Source of the DNA: an uncultured SAR86 cluster bacterium
GTDB taxonomy: Bacteria; Pseudomonadota; Gammaproteobacteria; Magnimaribacterales; D2472
Assembly (NCBI GenBank): GCA_902541365.1
Contig: CACBQK010000007.1
Location: 1 to 49,450 of the forward strand
Reading direction: 5' to 3'
Length of the DNA: 49,450 nt
The translations under genes and the position numbers were made by a program. The notes beneath the pieces were generated by a model. The model made no database searches and was not told the DNA's origin. It worked only from the letters and a program-made list of their open reading frames with translations. Shown one piece after another: positions 7,916-15,368 of this stretch. Within the stretch, counting starts at the first letter, position 1; every line of letters begins with the position of its first letter.

Positions 7916-8916
7916 ATTCTTTTTAAATAAGTTTCTTTACTATCATCATTAATTTTAAGAGAGGATTTTAAATCAAAACCTAAGCTTTCTATAGTTTTAT
8001 TTTCAAACCAGGAAACTCCTTCATCTCCCAATGTAATATTAGACTTATATATAATTATTTCATCAACCAAATTATTTTCCAGAAAGGCCTTTACTAAATT
8101 TGGACCTGCTTCAACTAAAATTGAATTTATTTCTGTATTCGATAGCTCTGTAATTACTTTATTTAAATCAGATGAGCGGTTAATTATTACATCTCCAGTT
8201 TTGAAGAAATTTGATTCTTTATTAATTTTTTTAGAAGTTAGAAGTATTTTTTGAGGCTGATTAACTTCAAAATTAACTCTGGCATTCATCCTAGGATCAT
8301 CATTTCTGACTGTATTACCGCCAGTGAGGATTGCATCAAATCCTGCTCTTACAATTTGCACATCATCTCTTGATTGTTCAGAGGTAATCCATGTAAATGT
8401 ATTATCTTTTCTATGAGACATTCCATCTGCTGAGGAAGCAATTTTTACTGCTATGTAGGGCCTGTTATAAGTATTTTTGAAAAAGAAATGTTTATTCAGT
8501 TCAATCAATTCTTCCTCAAAAAAGCCAGATAAGACTTCAATACCATTATCTTCCAATTGCTTAATACCAGATCCAGAAACTTTTGGGTTTGGATCTTTGA
8601 TTCCGATTACAACTTTTTTAATACCAGACTTTATTATTGCATCTGTACAAGGTCCAGTTTTACCATGATGGCAGCAAGGTTCTAACGTGCAGTATAAAGT
8701 GAGCTCTCTTAATTCTGATTCGGAAATATTATTATTTTTATAAAGATCTTCAAGCGCGTTTATCTCTGCATGATTAGAGCCATATTTCATATGATGTCCC
8801 TCTGCAACTACCTCGTTGTCTTTGACTATAACGCATCCAACCATAGGATTAGGTTTAGTTAAATATTTCCCTTTATGAGCAAGATCAATTGCCCTTTTTA
8901 AAAAAATTTCATGCAT
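7912..8916 (-). CDS. ribD: Bifunctional riboflavin deaminase/reductase
   Basis: The N-terminal cytidine-deaminase-like domain carries HAEINAL (zinc His and catalytic Glu near residue 50) and the TLEPCCHHGKTGPC zinc motif near residues 76-89. The C-terminal half starts at about PYIAVKIASSADG (residue 148) and continues through SEQSRDDVQIVRAGFDAILTGGNTV into the NADPH-dependent reductase domain. RibD carries out the deamination and ribityl reduction steps between RibA and RibH. The length of 334 residues is slightly below E. coli RibD (367). Usually ribE (riboflavin synthase) sits beside ribD; here ribB follows directly by a 4-bp overlap, so ribE must lie elsewhere. Confidence 0.95.
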   Translation of the reverse strand: MHEIFLKRAIDLAHKGKYLTKPNPMVGCVIVKDNEVVAEGHHMKYGSNHAEINALEDLYKNNNISESELRELTLYCTLEPCCHHGKTGPCTDAIIKSGIKKVVIGIKDPNPKVSGSGIKQLEDNGIEVLSGFFEEELIELNKHFFFKNTYNRPYIAVKIASSADGMSHRKDNTFTWITSEQSRDDVQIVRAGFDAILTGGNTVRNDDPRMNARVNFEVNQPQKILLTSKKINKESNFFKTGDVIINRSSDLNKVITELSNTEINSILVEAGPNLVKAFLENNLVDEIIIYKSNITLGDEGVSWFENKTIESLGFDLKSSLKINDDSKETYLKRI

Positions 8917-9392
8917 TATTTCTTTTTAGATTTTTTCTTATCTTCTTTACTTAGCGACTTTATTTCATCTGAAAAATCACTGATATCTTGGAAATCTCTA
9001 TAGACAGAAGCAAATCTGACATATGCAACTTGATCAACATCTTTAAGAGCATTCATCATAATCTCTCCTATTTTTTCAGAGTGAATCTCTCTTTCTCCAA
9101 GCACTCTTATATCACTTAAGATCTTTGAAAAGAGGGCATCAGTTTTCTCAGCCGAAAGAGGTCTTTTTTCTAGGGCTCTTAGCATCCCTTTTTTTAACTT
9201 AGAACCATTAAACTCTTGTCGTTTCCCATCATTCTTAATAATCTTCGGAAGAGCTAGATCAGCAACCTCAAATGTTGTAAACCTTGCGTTACAAACATCG
9301 CATTTTCTTCTTCTTCTGATTTGAGAACCATCAGCAAATATTCTTGAATCAACAACTTTTGTATCTTCTGCTTGGCAAAAAGGACAATACAT
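8916..9392 (-). CDS. nrdR: Transcriptional repressor NrdR of ribonucleotide reductase genes
   Basis: The protein begins [17 protein letters not shown] and continues IRRRRKCDVCNARFTTFE, giving the CxxC...CxxC zinc ribbon of NrdR, followed by the ATP-cone domain (residues about 49-139). The family senses ATP/dATP and represses nrd operons by binding NrdR boxes. At 158 residues it has normal length; the last 10 residues are a lysine-rich tail. It shares single bases with glyA upstream and ribD downstream, the standard glyA-nrdR-ribD order. No nrd genes or NrdR boxes were noticed in this window. Confidence 0.96.
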   Translation of the reverse strand: MYCPFCQAEDTKVVDSRIFADGSQIRRRRKCDVCNARFTTFEVADLALPKIIKNDGKRQEFNGSKLKKGMLRALEKRPLSAEKTDALFSKILSDIRVLGEREIHSEKIGEIMMNALKDVDQVAYVRFASVYRDFQDISDFSDEIKSLSKEDKKKSKKK

Positions 9393-10687
9393 TACTTATA
9401 TACTGGAAATTCTTTGCATAAAGACAGAGCTTTATCTTTAATTCCCTCAATTTTTTTCTCATTATCTAAATCAAGGACTATATCGCAGATCCAATTTGAA
9501 ATTTGAATAATTTGATCCTCTTTAAAGCCTCTTGTTGTAACTGCAGGTGTTCCAAGTCTTATTCCTGATGTTACAAAGGGAGACTGTGGATCGTTAGGAA
9601 CAGCGTTCTTATTTACTGTGATATTAGCTAAACCAAGTTTATATTCAGAGTCCTTTCCTGTTATCCCTTTATTTCTAAGGTCGACAAGAATCATATGATT
9701 TTCGGTGCCGCCTTTTACTATGTCGACTCCTCTTCCAATAATAGTCCTCGACATGGTTTTAGCATTACTAATAACTTGAGACATATAAGTTTTAAATTCA
9801 GGCTCAAGAGCTTCTTTAAAACAAACTGCTTTAGCAGCAACAACATGCATTAAAGGACCTCCTTGTGATCCTGGAAAAACTGCGGAGTTTAATTTTTTTT
9901 GTATCTCTTCATTTTTCCTTGCAAGAATAATCCCAGACCTTGGACCTCTAAGTGTTTTGTGAGTCGTAGATGTAACAACATCTGCATACGGCACAGGTGA
10001 AGGATACATACCTGCCGCTACAAGTCCTGATATGTGTGCCATATCTACTAAGAAATAAGCATTAATTTCATCTGCAATTTCTCTAAATATGCTCCAGTCA
10101 ACTAAACCAGAGAAAGCTGAAAACCCGGCAATTATTAGTTTTGGGTTATGTTTTTTTGCTAAATCACGAACTTGGTCATAATCGATATCATGTGTTTCAG
10201 GATTTAAACCGTATTGAAAAGATTTATAGTTTCTTCCTGAAAAATTTACTTTCGATCCATGTGTAAGGTGTCCTCCATGATCAAGACTCATTCCGAGTAT
10301 TGCGTCATTTGGCTCAAGTAATGCTAAATATGCAGCAGCATTTGCAGAGGAACCAGAATGAGGCTGAACATTGGCATAATCAGCATTAAAAAGCTCCTTA
10401 GCTCTATCTATTGCTAACTTCTCAGCAATATCAACAAACTCACAGCCGCCATAATATCTTTTGTCAGGATATCCCTCAGCATATTTATTTGTTAATACAG
10501 AACCTTGAGCCTGAAGCACTCTTTGACTTGCATAATTTTCTGAAGCTATAAGTTCAATATGTTCTTCTTGTCTAACCATTTCCTTTTCAAAGGATTCCCA
10601 AAGCTCAGCATCATAAAGTTCTATATCTTTTTTATTTGAAAAGATCGCATCAGTTTTAAGATTAGATTTATTATCAAGCATAGACAT
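9392..10687 (-). CDS. glyA: Serine hydroxymethyltransferase
   Basis: GlyA converts serine and tetrahydrofolate to glycine and 5,10-methylene-THF using PLP. Diagnostic blocks are [22 protein letters not shown] (residues about 43-64), [15 protein letters not shown] (69-83), HGGHLTHG (near 137) and the PLP lysine in [15 protein letters not shown] (near 245). The length of 431 is normal. The ATG at 10687 has a GGAG 11 bases upstream; a second in-frame ATG six bases later is an alternative start. It heads the minus-strand run glyA-nrdR-ribD-ribB-ribH-nusB. The 62-bp leader to nth is too short for a glycine riboswitch and shows none. Confidence 0.97.
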   Translation of the reverse strand: MSMLDNKSNLKTDAIFSNKKDIELYDAELWESFEKEMVRQEEHIELIASENYASQRVLQAQGSVLTNKYAEGYPDKRYYGGCEFVDIAEKLAIDRAKELFNADYANVQPHSGSSANAAAYLALLEPNDAILGMSLDHGGHLTHGSKVNFSGRNYKSFQYGLNPETHDIDYDQVRDLAKKHNPKLIIAGFSAFSGLVDWSIFREIADEINAYFLVDMAHISGLVAAGMYPSPVPYADVVTSTTHKTLRGPRSGIILARKNEEIQKKLNSAVFPGSQGGPLMHVVAAKAVCFKEALEPEFKTYMSQVISNAKTMSRTIIGRGVDIVKGGTENHMILVDLRNKGITGKDSEYKLGLANITVNKNAVPNDPQSPFVTSGIRLGTPAVTTRGFKEDQIIQISNWICDIVLDLDNEKKIEGIKDKALSLCKEFPVYK

Positions 10688-10749
10688 TTCTAAAGTTTCT
10701 CCAAGATCGAGGGTTACAATTTTTAAATATTAAGTATATTTTAAATGAA

Positions 10750-11403
10750 CTATGGTTTTTTGTGGATAAAAGTTTTTTTTCTATTAGGTGATGTTTGTTT
10801 ACAAATTTTACACTCCAGTCCAAAGCATTCTCTAGCTTGGCAATATTCTCTTCCCCAGAAAATAAATTGCAAATGTAAATCATTCCAGTCTTCAGGCGGG
10901 AATACTTTCTTTAAATCTTTTTCTGTTTGCACTACATTCTTTCCTGAAGTAAGTCCCCATCTTTGAGCTAACCTGTGAACATGAGTGTCTACAGGAAAAG
11001 CGGGTTCACCAAAAGCCTGACTCATCAAAACAGATGCAGTTTTGTGGCCAACTCCTGGTAATTTTTCTAACTCATGAAAGCTTTCAGGAACTTTGCTGTT
11101 ATGTTCTTTAACTAATATTTTTGACAACTGTTTTATGGCTTTTGATTTTTTAGGACCCAGACCACAAGGCTTAATAATAGAATATATTTTTTTTTCAGAT
11201 AGTTTTGACATCTCGAGAGGGCTTTTTGCTAACTTAAATAACTTGGGAGTTACCTGGTTTACTCTTTCATCAGTACACTGGGCTGATAGTAAAACGGCTA
11301 TCAAAAAAGAAAAATTATTGAAATGATTGAGTGGTATAGGTGGATTAGGATATTTTTTACCTAAAATCTTTTTAACTATTAATGCTCTCTCTTTTCTTGT
11401 CAT
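10750..11403 (-). CDS. nth: Endonuclease III (DNA glycosylase/AP lyase)
   Basis: The 217-residue protein has SAQCTDERVNQVTP (near residue 39), the helix-hairpin-helix LEKLPGVGHKTASVL with the catalytic lysine, and FPVDTHVHRLAQRWGL with the catalytic aspartate. Nth removes oxidised pyrimidines in base excision repair. The C-terminal cysteines are spaced C-x4-C-x4-C-x2-C (within YCQARECFGLECKIC) instead of the canonical C-x6-C-x2-C-x5-C of the 4Fe-4S cluster. The start fits the E. coli N-terminus. Only 26 bp separate its ATG from the divergent gene at 11430, leaving little space for two promoters with leaders. Confidence 0.94.
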   Translation of the reverse strand: MTRKERALIVKKILGKKYPNPPIPLNHFNNFSFLIAVLLSAQCTDERVNQVTPKLFKLAKSPLEMSKLSEKKIYSIIKPCGLGPKKSKAIKQLSKILVKEHNSKVPESFHELEKLPGVGHKTASVLMSQAFGEPAFPVDTHVHRLAQRWGLTSGKNVVQTEKDLKKVFPPEDWNDLHLQFIFWGREYCQARECFGLECKICKQTSPNRKKTFIHKKP

Positions 11404-11429
11404 ATAATAAATATTTAAATTAATTCTAA

Positions 11430-11735
11430 ATGATCAAGTATAGGAAATATCTACTTAAGCTTAAAGATGCATTTTTAGAAGAAAATGTACAAAACACAAA
11501 GATGTTGGATTTATATCTGAAATATCTTGAGGGCGAGGCTTCGGAGCAAGATCTAGAAAATGCTAACAAACAGCTTGCAGAGATACTTAAAAGCTTAGGT
11601 ATGGGCGTACTAGTCGTTTTACCTTTTAGCCCAGTTAGCATTCCTTATCTTGTTAAAAAAGCTAAAGAAAATAATATCGATATAATTCCCAAGTGGTATA
11701 AAGCTTTAAGAGAACAGGATGATAGATTAGAATAA
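11430..11735 (+). CDS. Small protein with LETM1-like C-terminal segment, function unknown
   Basis: This 101-residue protein starts with a charged helical region (residues 1-50) and ends with a hydrophobic segment LGMGVLVVLPFSPVSIPYLV (residues 56-75) followed by KKAKENNIDIIPKWYKAL. The order of a Gly/Pro-rich hydrophobic stretch, then a lysine-rich helix, then a 'D-I-I-P' turn resembles the LETM1 domain found in some bacterial proteins and in mitochondrial LETM1; this is recognition by pattern only. Normal codon use and proper spacing (24 bp before the thiolase start) support a real gene. Its ATG lies 26 bp from the divergent nth start. No function is claimed. Confidence 0.7.
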   Translation: MIKYRKYLLKLKDAFLEENVQNTKMLDLYLKYLEGEASEQDLENANKQLAEILKSLGMGVLVVLPFSPVSIPYLVKKAKENNIDIIPKWYKALREQDDRLE

Positions 11736-11758
11736 TAGAGTAAATTTTGGAGTAAATT

Positions 11759-12952
11759 ATGAAAACAGCTGTAATTGTAGATAGTGTTAGAACGGGACTA
11801 GCTAAGTCATTTAGAGGCGGATTCAATATGACAAGGCCCGATGAAATGTTGGCACATATCATAAACGCAACATTGGAGAGAAATCCCAATTTACCTCCAG
11901 AAGCTGTCGAAGATATCATAATGGGGTGCGGAAATCCTGAGGGTGCTCAAGGGCATAATGTTGGAAGAAATGCTGCAGTTCTCTCTAATCTGCCCATAAC
12001 AACTGGAGGAACAACTATAAATAGGTATTGTTCTTCTGGAATGCAGTCAATATCTATGGCGGCATCTCAAATTATGGCTGGTTGTTATGACACTGTTATT
12101 GCTGGAGGAGCAGAAACAATTTCTATGATGCAAGGTAAGCAAAATATGGATAATTTTGTTAATGAAAGACTTGCTGAAAAGTCTCCGGGAATATACTACC
12201 CAATGGGTATGACAGCTGAAGTGGTTGCTAAAAGATATAACGTATCTAGGGAGGCTCAAGACGAGTATGCTTTTGAAAGTCAAATGAGAACAGCAGCGGC
12301 TCAGCAAGCTGGAGCATATGATGATGAAATTATTCCAATGGAAACAAAAATGCTTCTTATGAATAAAGAAACTGGCGACTCAAAAGAAATTGATTATTGT
12401 GTAGAAAAAGATGAGTGCAATAGACCTGAGACAACTCTTGATGGATTGGCTTCTTTAAAACCAGTTTTTGATCCAGAAAATGGATCAGTTACTGCTGGAA
12501 ATTCTTCTCAACTATCTGATGGCGCGTCTGTAACCTTGGTAATGTCAGAAGATAAGGCCCTTGAGCTTGGTCTTAAGCCATTAGCATATTTTAGAGGGTT
12601 TACAACCATGGGATGTGAGCCAGATGAAATGGGTATAGGCCCTGTTTTTTCTGTTCCAAAACTTTTAAATAACTACAATCTTTCAATGGATGATATAGAT
12701 ATTTGGGAGCTTAATGAGGCCTTTGCAGTGCAGGTAGTGTATTGCAGAGACAAGCTTGGTATTCCAATGGAAAAACTTAATCTAGATGGAGGATCTATAT
12801 CTATAGGCCATCCATTCGGTATGACTGGCTCAAGACAAGTGGGGCATATAGTTAGACAGCTTCACTCTCATGATAAGCAATTTGGTGTTGTAACTATGTG
12901 TATCGGCGGCGGTATGGGAGCAAGTGGATTGTTTGAAAGATATCCTTCTTGA
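11759..12952 (+). CDS. Acetyl-CoA C-acyltransferase (thiolase)
   Basis: The protein shows all thiolase features: the nucleophilic cysteine in INRYCSSGMQSI (near residue 90), GGAETISMM (near 118), NSSQLSDGA (near 247), ELNEAFAVQ (near 320), the catalytic histidine in SIGHPFGMTGSRQ (near 350) and the second cysteine in MCIGGGMGA (near 380). The length of 397 is normal. The enzyme either cleaves 3-ketoacyl-CoA or condenses acetyl-CoA units; substrate length is not visible. A GGAG eight bases upstream of the ATG is a good ribosome binding site. No fadB-type partner lies nearby. The stop overlaps the TTG start of thiL (TTGA). Confidence 0.94.
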   Translation: MKTAVIVDSVRTGLAKSFRGGFNMTRPDEMLAHIINATLERNPNLPPEAVEDIIMGCGNPEGAQGHNVGRNAAVLSNLPITTGGTTINRYCSSGMQSISMAASQIMAGCYDTVIAGGAETISMMQGKQNMDNFVNERLAEKSPGIYYPMGMTAEVVAKRYNVSREAQDEYAFESQMRTAAAQQAGAYDDEIIPMETKMLLMNKETGDSKEIDYCVEKDECNRPETTLDGLASLKPVFDPENGSVTAGNSSQLSDGASVTLVMSEDKALELGLKPLAYFRGFTTMGCEPDEMGIGPVFSVPKLLNNYNLSMDDIDIWELNEAFAVQVVYCRDKLGIPMEKLNLDGGSISIGHPFGMTGSRQVGHIVRQLHSHDKQFGVVTMCIGGGMGASGLFERYPS

Positions 12953-13842
12953 TATCTGAATCTGACATTCTTAAATGCTTTCAACACCTAGTTGACAGCT
13001 CTTATCACAAGGATTCTATTCTTTTAGGTTCAGGAGATGATGCCGCTGTTATAGATACTCAAGGTAGGAAGCTAGTGCACTCGGTCGATATTTCCAGAAT
13101 AGGGGTCCACTTTCATGAAAGCATGAGACCTGAAGATATTGCCTATAGGTCTATAACTACAGCACTGAGTGATTTGGCAGGAATGGGCTCTTTTCCATCC
13201 TTTATTTCTATCGCACTAACCAGCGACATTGAAGAAATCTCTTGGTATGAAAAATTTTCTAAGGGCATCAAGGAAACTTTGGATGAATTTAGTATTGATC
13301 TCGTTGGTGGTGATGTAACCAAGGGAGAATTAAATATTTCAGTAAATGTATTTGGATACCCATTTAAAAAACCAATACTAAGAAATGGTGCAAATCTTGG
13401 AGACTCCATCTTTGTAACAGGTCAATTAGGAAAAGCAAAACAAGGTCTCAACGATTGGCTCAACAAAAAAGATTCAATATATTGCAAGGACTTTCTTAGG
13501 CCAAAGCCACAATTCCAAAAAGCGAAAGATATTTCAGATTTTGCAACTTCATGTATTGATATATCGGATGGGCTCATAAAAGATTTAGGTGATATCTGCA
13601 AACAGTCAAATGTAGGTGCTGAATTATGTTATGAAGATATTCCCATCCTCAATGATCATAAAGACTTAGCTCACGGAGATGATTATGAGCTATGTTTTAC
13701 AGCGCCAAGCCATCTTGATGACCAGATAAAAAGCCAAGGATTCTTTCTTATTGGGAAAATAATTCAAAAGTTAGGTCTTTTAGTTAAAAAGGACGGTTGC
13801 GAAATAACATTTGAAAAAAATGGATGGGATCCATTTGAATAA
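12949..13842 (+). CDS. thiL: Thiamine-monophosphate kinase
   Basis: ThiL phosphorylates thiamine monophosphate to the active cofactor TPP. Visible blocks are LLGSGDDAAVI (residues about 24-34), VDISRIGVHF, a TTALSDLAGMG segment (near 67), LVGGDVTKG (near 119), CIDISDGLIKDL (near 204) and HGDDYELCF (near 242), which together define the family. The 297-residue length is slightly short of E. coli (325). It starts with TTG, overlapping the thiolase stop by four bases, with no closer ATG that keeps the N-terminal domain. TPP made here is required by Dxs, encoded at 15325-17202. thiL usually follows nusB; in this genome the two are about 6.5 kb apart and oppositely oriented. Confidence 0.94.
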   Translation: MISESDILKCFQHLVDSSYHKDSILLGSGDDAAVIDTQGRKLVHSVDISRIGVHFHESMRPEDIAYRSITTALSDLAGMGSFPSFISIALTSDIEEISWYEKFSKGIKETLDEFSIDLVGGDVTKGELNISVNVFGYPFKKPILRNGANLGDSIFVTGQLGKAKQGLNDWLNKKDSIYCKDFLRPKPQFQKAKDISDFATSCIDISDGLIKDLGDICKQSNVGAELCYEDIPILNDHKDLAHGDDYELCFTAPSHLDDQIKSQGFFLIGKIIQKLGLLVKKDGCEITFEKNGWDPFE

Positions 13843-14890
13843 TAAAGTTGGTATTGTTGGTGGTGGTATCACAGGACTAATATCCGCATATTTTTTATCT
13901 CTTGAGGGATACGAAGTTGATCTGTATGAAAAGAAAACACTCTTGAGTGAGACAAGCTCAAAGACAACTAAGCTAATTCATGGCGGAATAAGATACTTAG
14001 AAAATTTGCAATTTTATGAGGTAAAAAATGGAATTAATGACAGAAAATGGTGGCTTGAAAATTTTCCTAATCAAACAAAACTTCAGGAAATTATAATTCT
14101 CTCAAAAAAAAGATTATCTCCTGAAATTCTTAAGTTTTTTGTTGGCATAAAAGTCTATGAGACATTTGCTGGTCGATCAAATATTAAAACTGGTAGATTT
14201 TATAAACAAGATGATCTCTTATCTTTTGGTATAAAAAATAACACTACAGCGGGTATATCTTTCTATGATGGGTTGATGCAGGAAAGTGTGGGCCAAGAAA
14301 TTATAAAAAGATGTAAAAGTAATGGAGTAAATTTCTACGAGAATAATGAAATCAAAAGTATAAGATCGGATGGATATATTGAAGAAAAACAATATAAAAA
14401 AATAATCATTGCAACCGGGCCTTGGGTCTCTTCATTTCTCGAGCAAAATAAAATTAAAACAAACAAAACTATTGATTACATAAAAGGTAGTCATCTGGTA
14501 ATTAATAGGAAAATTAAAAATGGCCTTATGTTCAGGGATCAAAAAAAGCAGAGATATATATTTGCTCTTCCATACGAAGGCAATCTACTTCTTGGAACAA
14601 CTGAAGAAAGAGTTAGCACACCTGAAGATAAAGAGATATTAGATTCAGAAGTTAATTACCTTCTAGAAAGTATTAATATTTATATTGATAGACCAATTAA
14701 CAAAGATGAAATAATTGAAAGTTATGCAGGAGTTAGACCACTAATTAAATCAAAAGCTAGAGATTTTCATTCGTCATCAAGAGATTTTTATATACAAAAA
14801 GATAAAAATTTATTGAGTCTTTTTGGAGGGAAGTGGACTACAGCACCTTCAATAGCAAGAAATATTGTTAGAATTGTTAATAATGAATAA
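13820..14890 (+). CDS. Short GlpD-like FAD-dependent oxidoreductase (putative glycerol-3-phosphate dehydrogenase)
   Basis: The N-terminus has a Rossmann FAD motif (VGIVGGGITGLISAYF) followed by SSKTTKLIHGGIRYLEN, the characteristic GlpD block, and near the C-terminus LFGGKWTTAPSIARN, equivalent to the GGKLTT motif. The protein is about 356 residues against about 500 for E. coli GlpD and lacks the C-terminal cap domain. It probably oxidises glycerol 3-phosphate or a related hydroxy acid at the membrane, donating electrons to quinone. Start choice is uncertain: ATG 13820, TTG 13811 and TTG 13835 are all in frame, the last giving the most family-like N-terminus. It overlaps thiL and sits before pgpA, suggesting a link to glycerophospholipid metabolism. 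Confidence 0.78.
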   Translation: MDGIHLNNKVGIVGGGITGLISAYFLSLEGYEVDLYEKKTLLSETSSKTTKLIHGGIRYLENLQFYEVKNGINDRKWWLENFPNQTKLQEIIILSKKRLSPEILKFFVGIKVYETFAGRSNIKTGRFYKQDDLLSFGIKNNTTAGISFYDGLMQESVGQEIIKRCKSNGVNFYENNEIKSIRSDGYIEEKQYKKIIIATGPWVSSFLEQNKIKTNKTIDYIKGSHLVINRKIKNGLMFRDQKKQRYIFALPYEGNLLLGTTEERVSTPEDKEILDSEVNYLLESINIYIDRPINKDEIIESYAGVRPLIKSKARDFHSSSRDFYIQKDKNLLSLFGGKWTTAPSIARNIVRIVNNE

Positions 14891-15368
14891 TAAAAAAACA
14901 TTAAAAAATCCATTTTTTTTCATTGCTTCATTGGGTGGAGTTGGATTAATAAAATTTGCACCTGGAACATTTGGCTCCATTTTTGCATGGTTCTTATTTA
15001 TTTTTTTATCTCACTACATAAATATGATCTTGTTAACCTCTTTGGTACTCTTATTAGCTATTTGGGTTTGTGAATACATTTCAAAAGATCTTGAAGTAAA
15101 AGATGATAAGTCAATAGTTATTGATGAGCTTGTAGGAATGTGGATTGCACTGATGCCTGCTATTTATTTTGCTGACACACAGTCCGAAAGAACGATAATC
15201 GCAATTCTGGCTTTAATTCTATTTAGATTCTTTGATATTTCGAAGCCATTCCCAATAAATTATTTTGATCAAAGATTTAAGAATGGTTTTGGGATAGTTA
15301 TAGATGATGTGGTTGCAGGAATAATTACTCTACTAATTTTAATTCCTCTATCTCTTTTATTATTCTAG
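14883..15368 (+). CDS. pgpA: Phosphatidylglycerophosphatase A
   Basis: PgpA removes the phosphate of phosphatidylglycerol phosphate in the inner membrane. The conserved block GLIKFAPGTFGSIFAW (residues about 19-34) and DDKSIVIDELVGMWIAL (near 74-90) are diagnostic, followed by RFFDISKPFPI and FGIVIDDVVAG with the acidic active-site residues. Several hydrophobic membrane segments are present. The ATG at 14883 overlaps the preceding oxidoreductase by eight bases; a TTG at 14865 is less likely. Its 3' end overlaps the convergent dxs gene by 44 bp. The partner synthase PgsA is encoded at 46039. Confidence 0.93.
   Translation: MNNKKTLKNPFFFIASLGGVGLIKFAPGTFGSIFAWFLFIFLSHYINMILLTSLVLLLAIWVCEYISKDLEVKDDKSIVIDELVGMWIALMPAIYFADTQSERTIIAILALILFRFFDISKPFPINYFDQRFKNGFGIVIDDVVAGIITLLILIPLSLLLF

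Noticed and set aside
10688-10749. Possible glycine riboswitch in front of glyA
   Set aside because: The leader is about 60 bp of AT-rich sequence without the conserved aptamer core; too short for the element. No FMN or TPP riboswitch was seen near ribD, ribB or thiL either.
10761-10769. TGTGGATAA, a perfect DnaA box (TTATCCACA) on the minus strand
   Set aside because: A single box inside the end of nth, where it encodes part of FIHK; no cluster of boxes, AT-rich unwinding region or dnaA/dnaN genes nearby to suggest an origin.
14865-14882. TTG start for pgpA
   Set aside because: The ATG at 14883 gives a family-like N-terminus and a normal 8-bp overlap; the TTG would add six residues without similarity.
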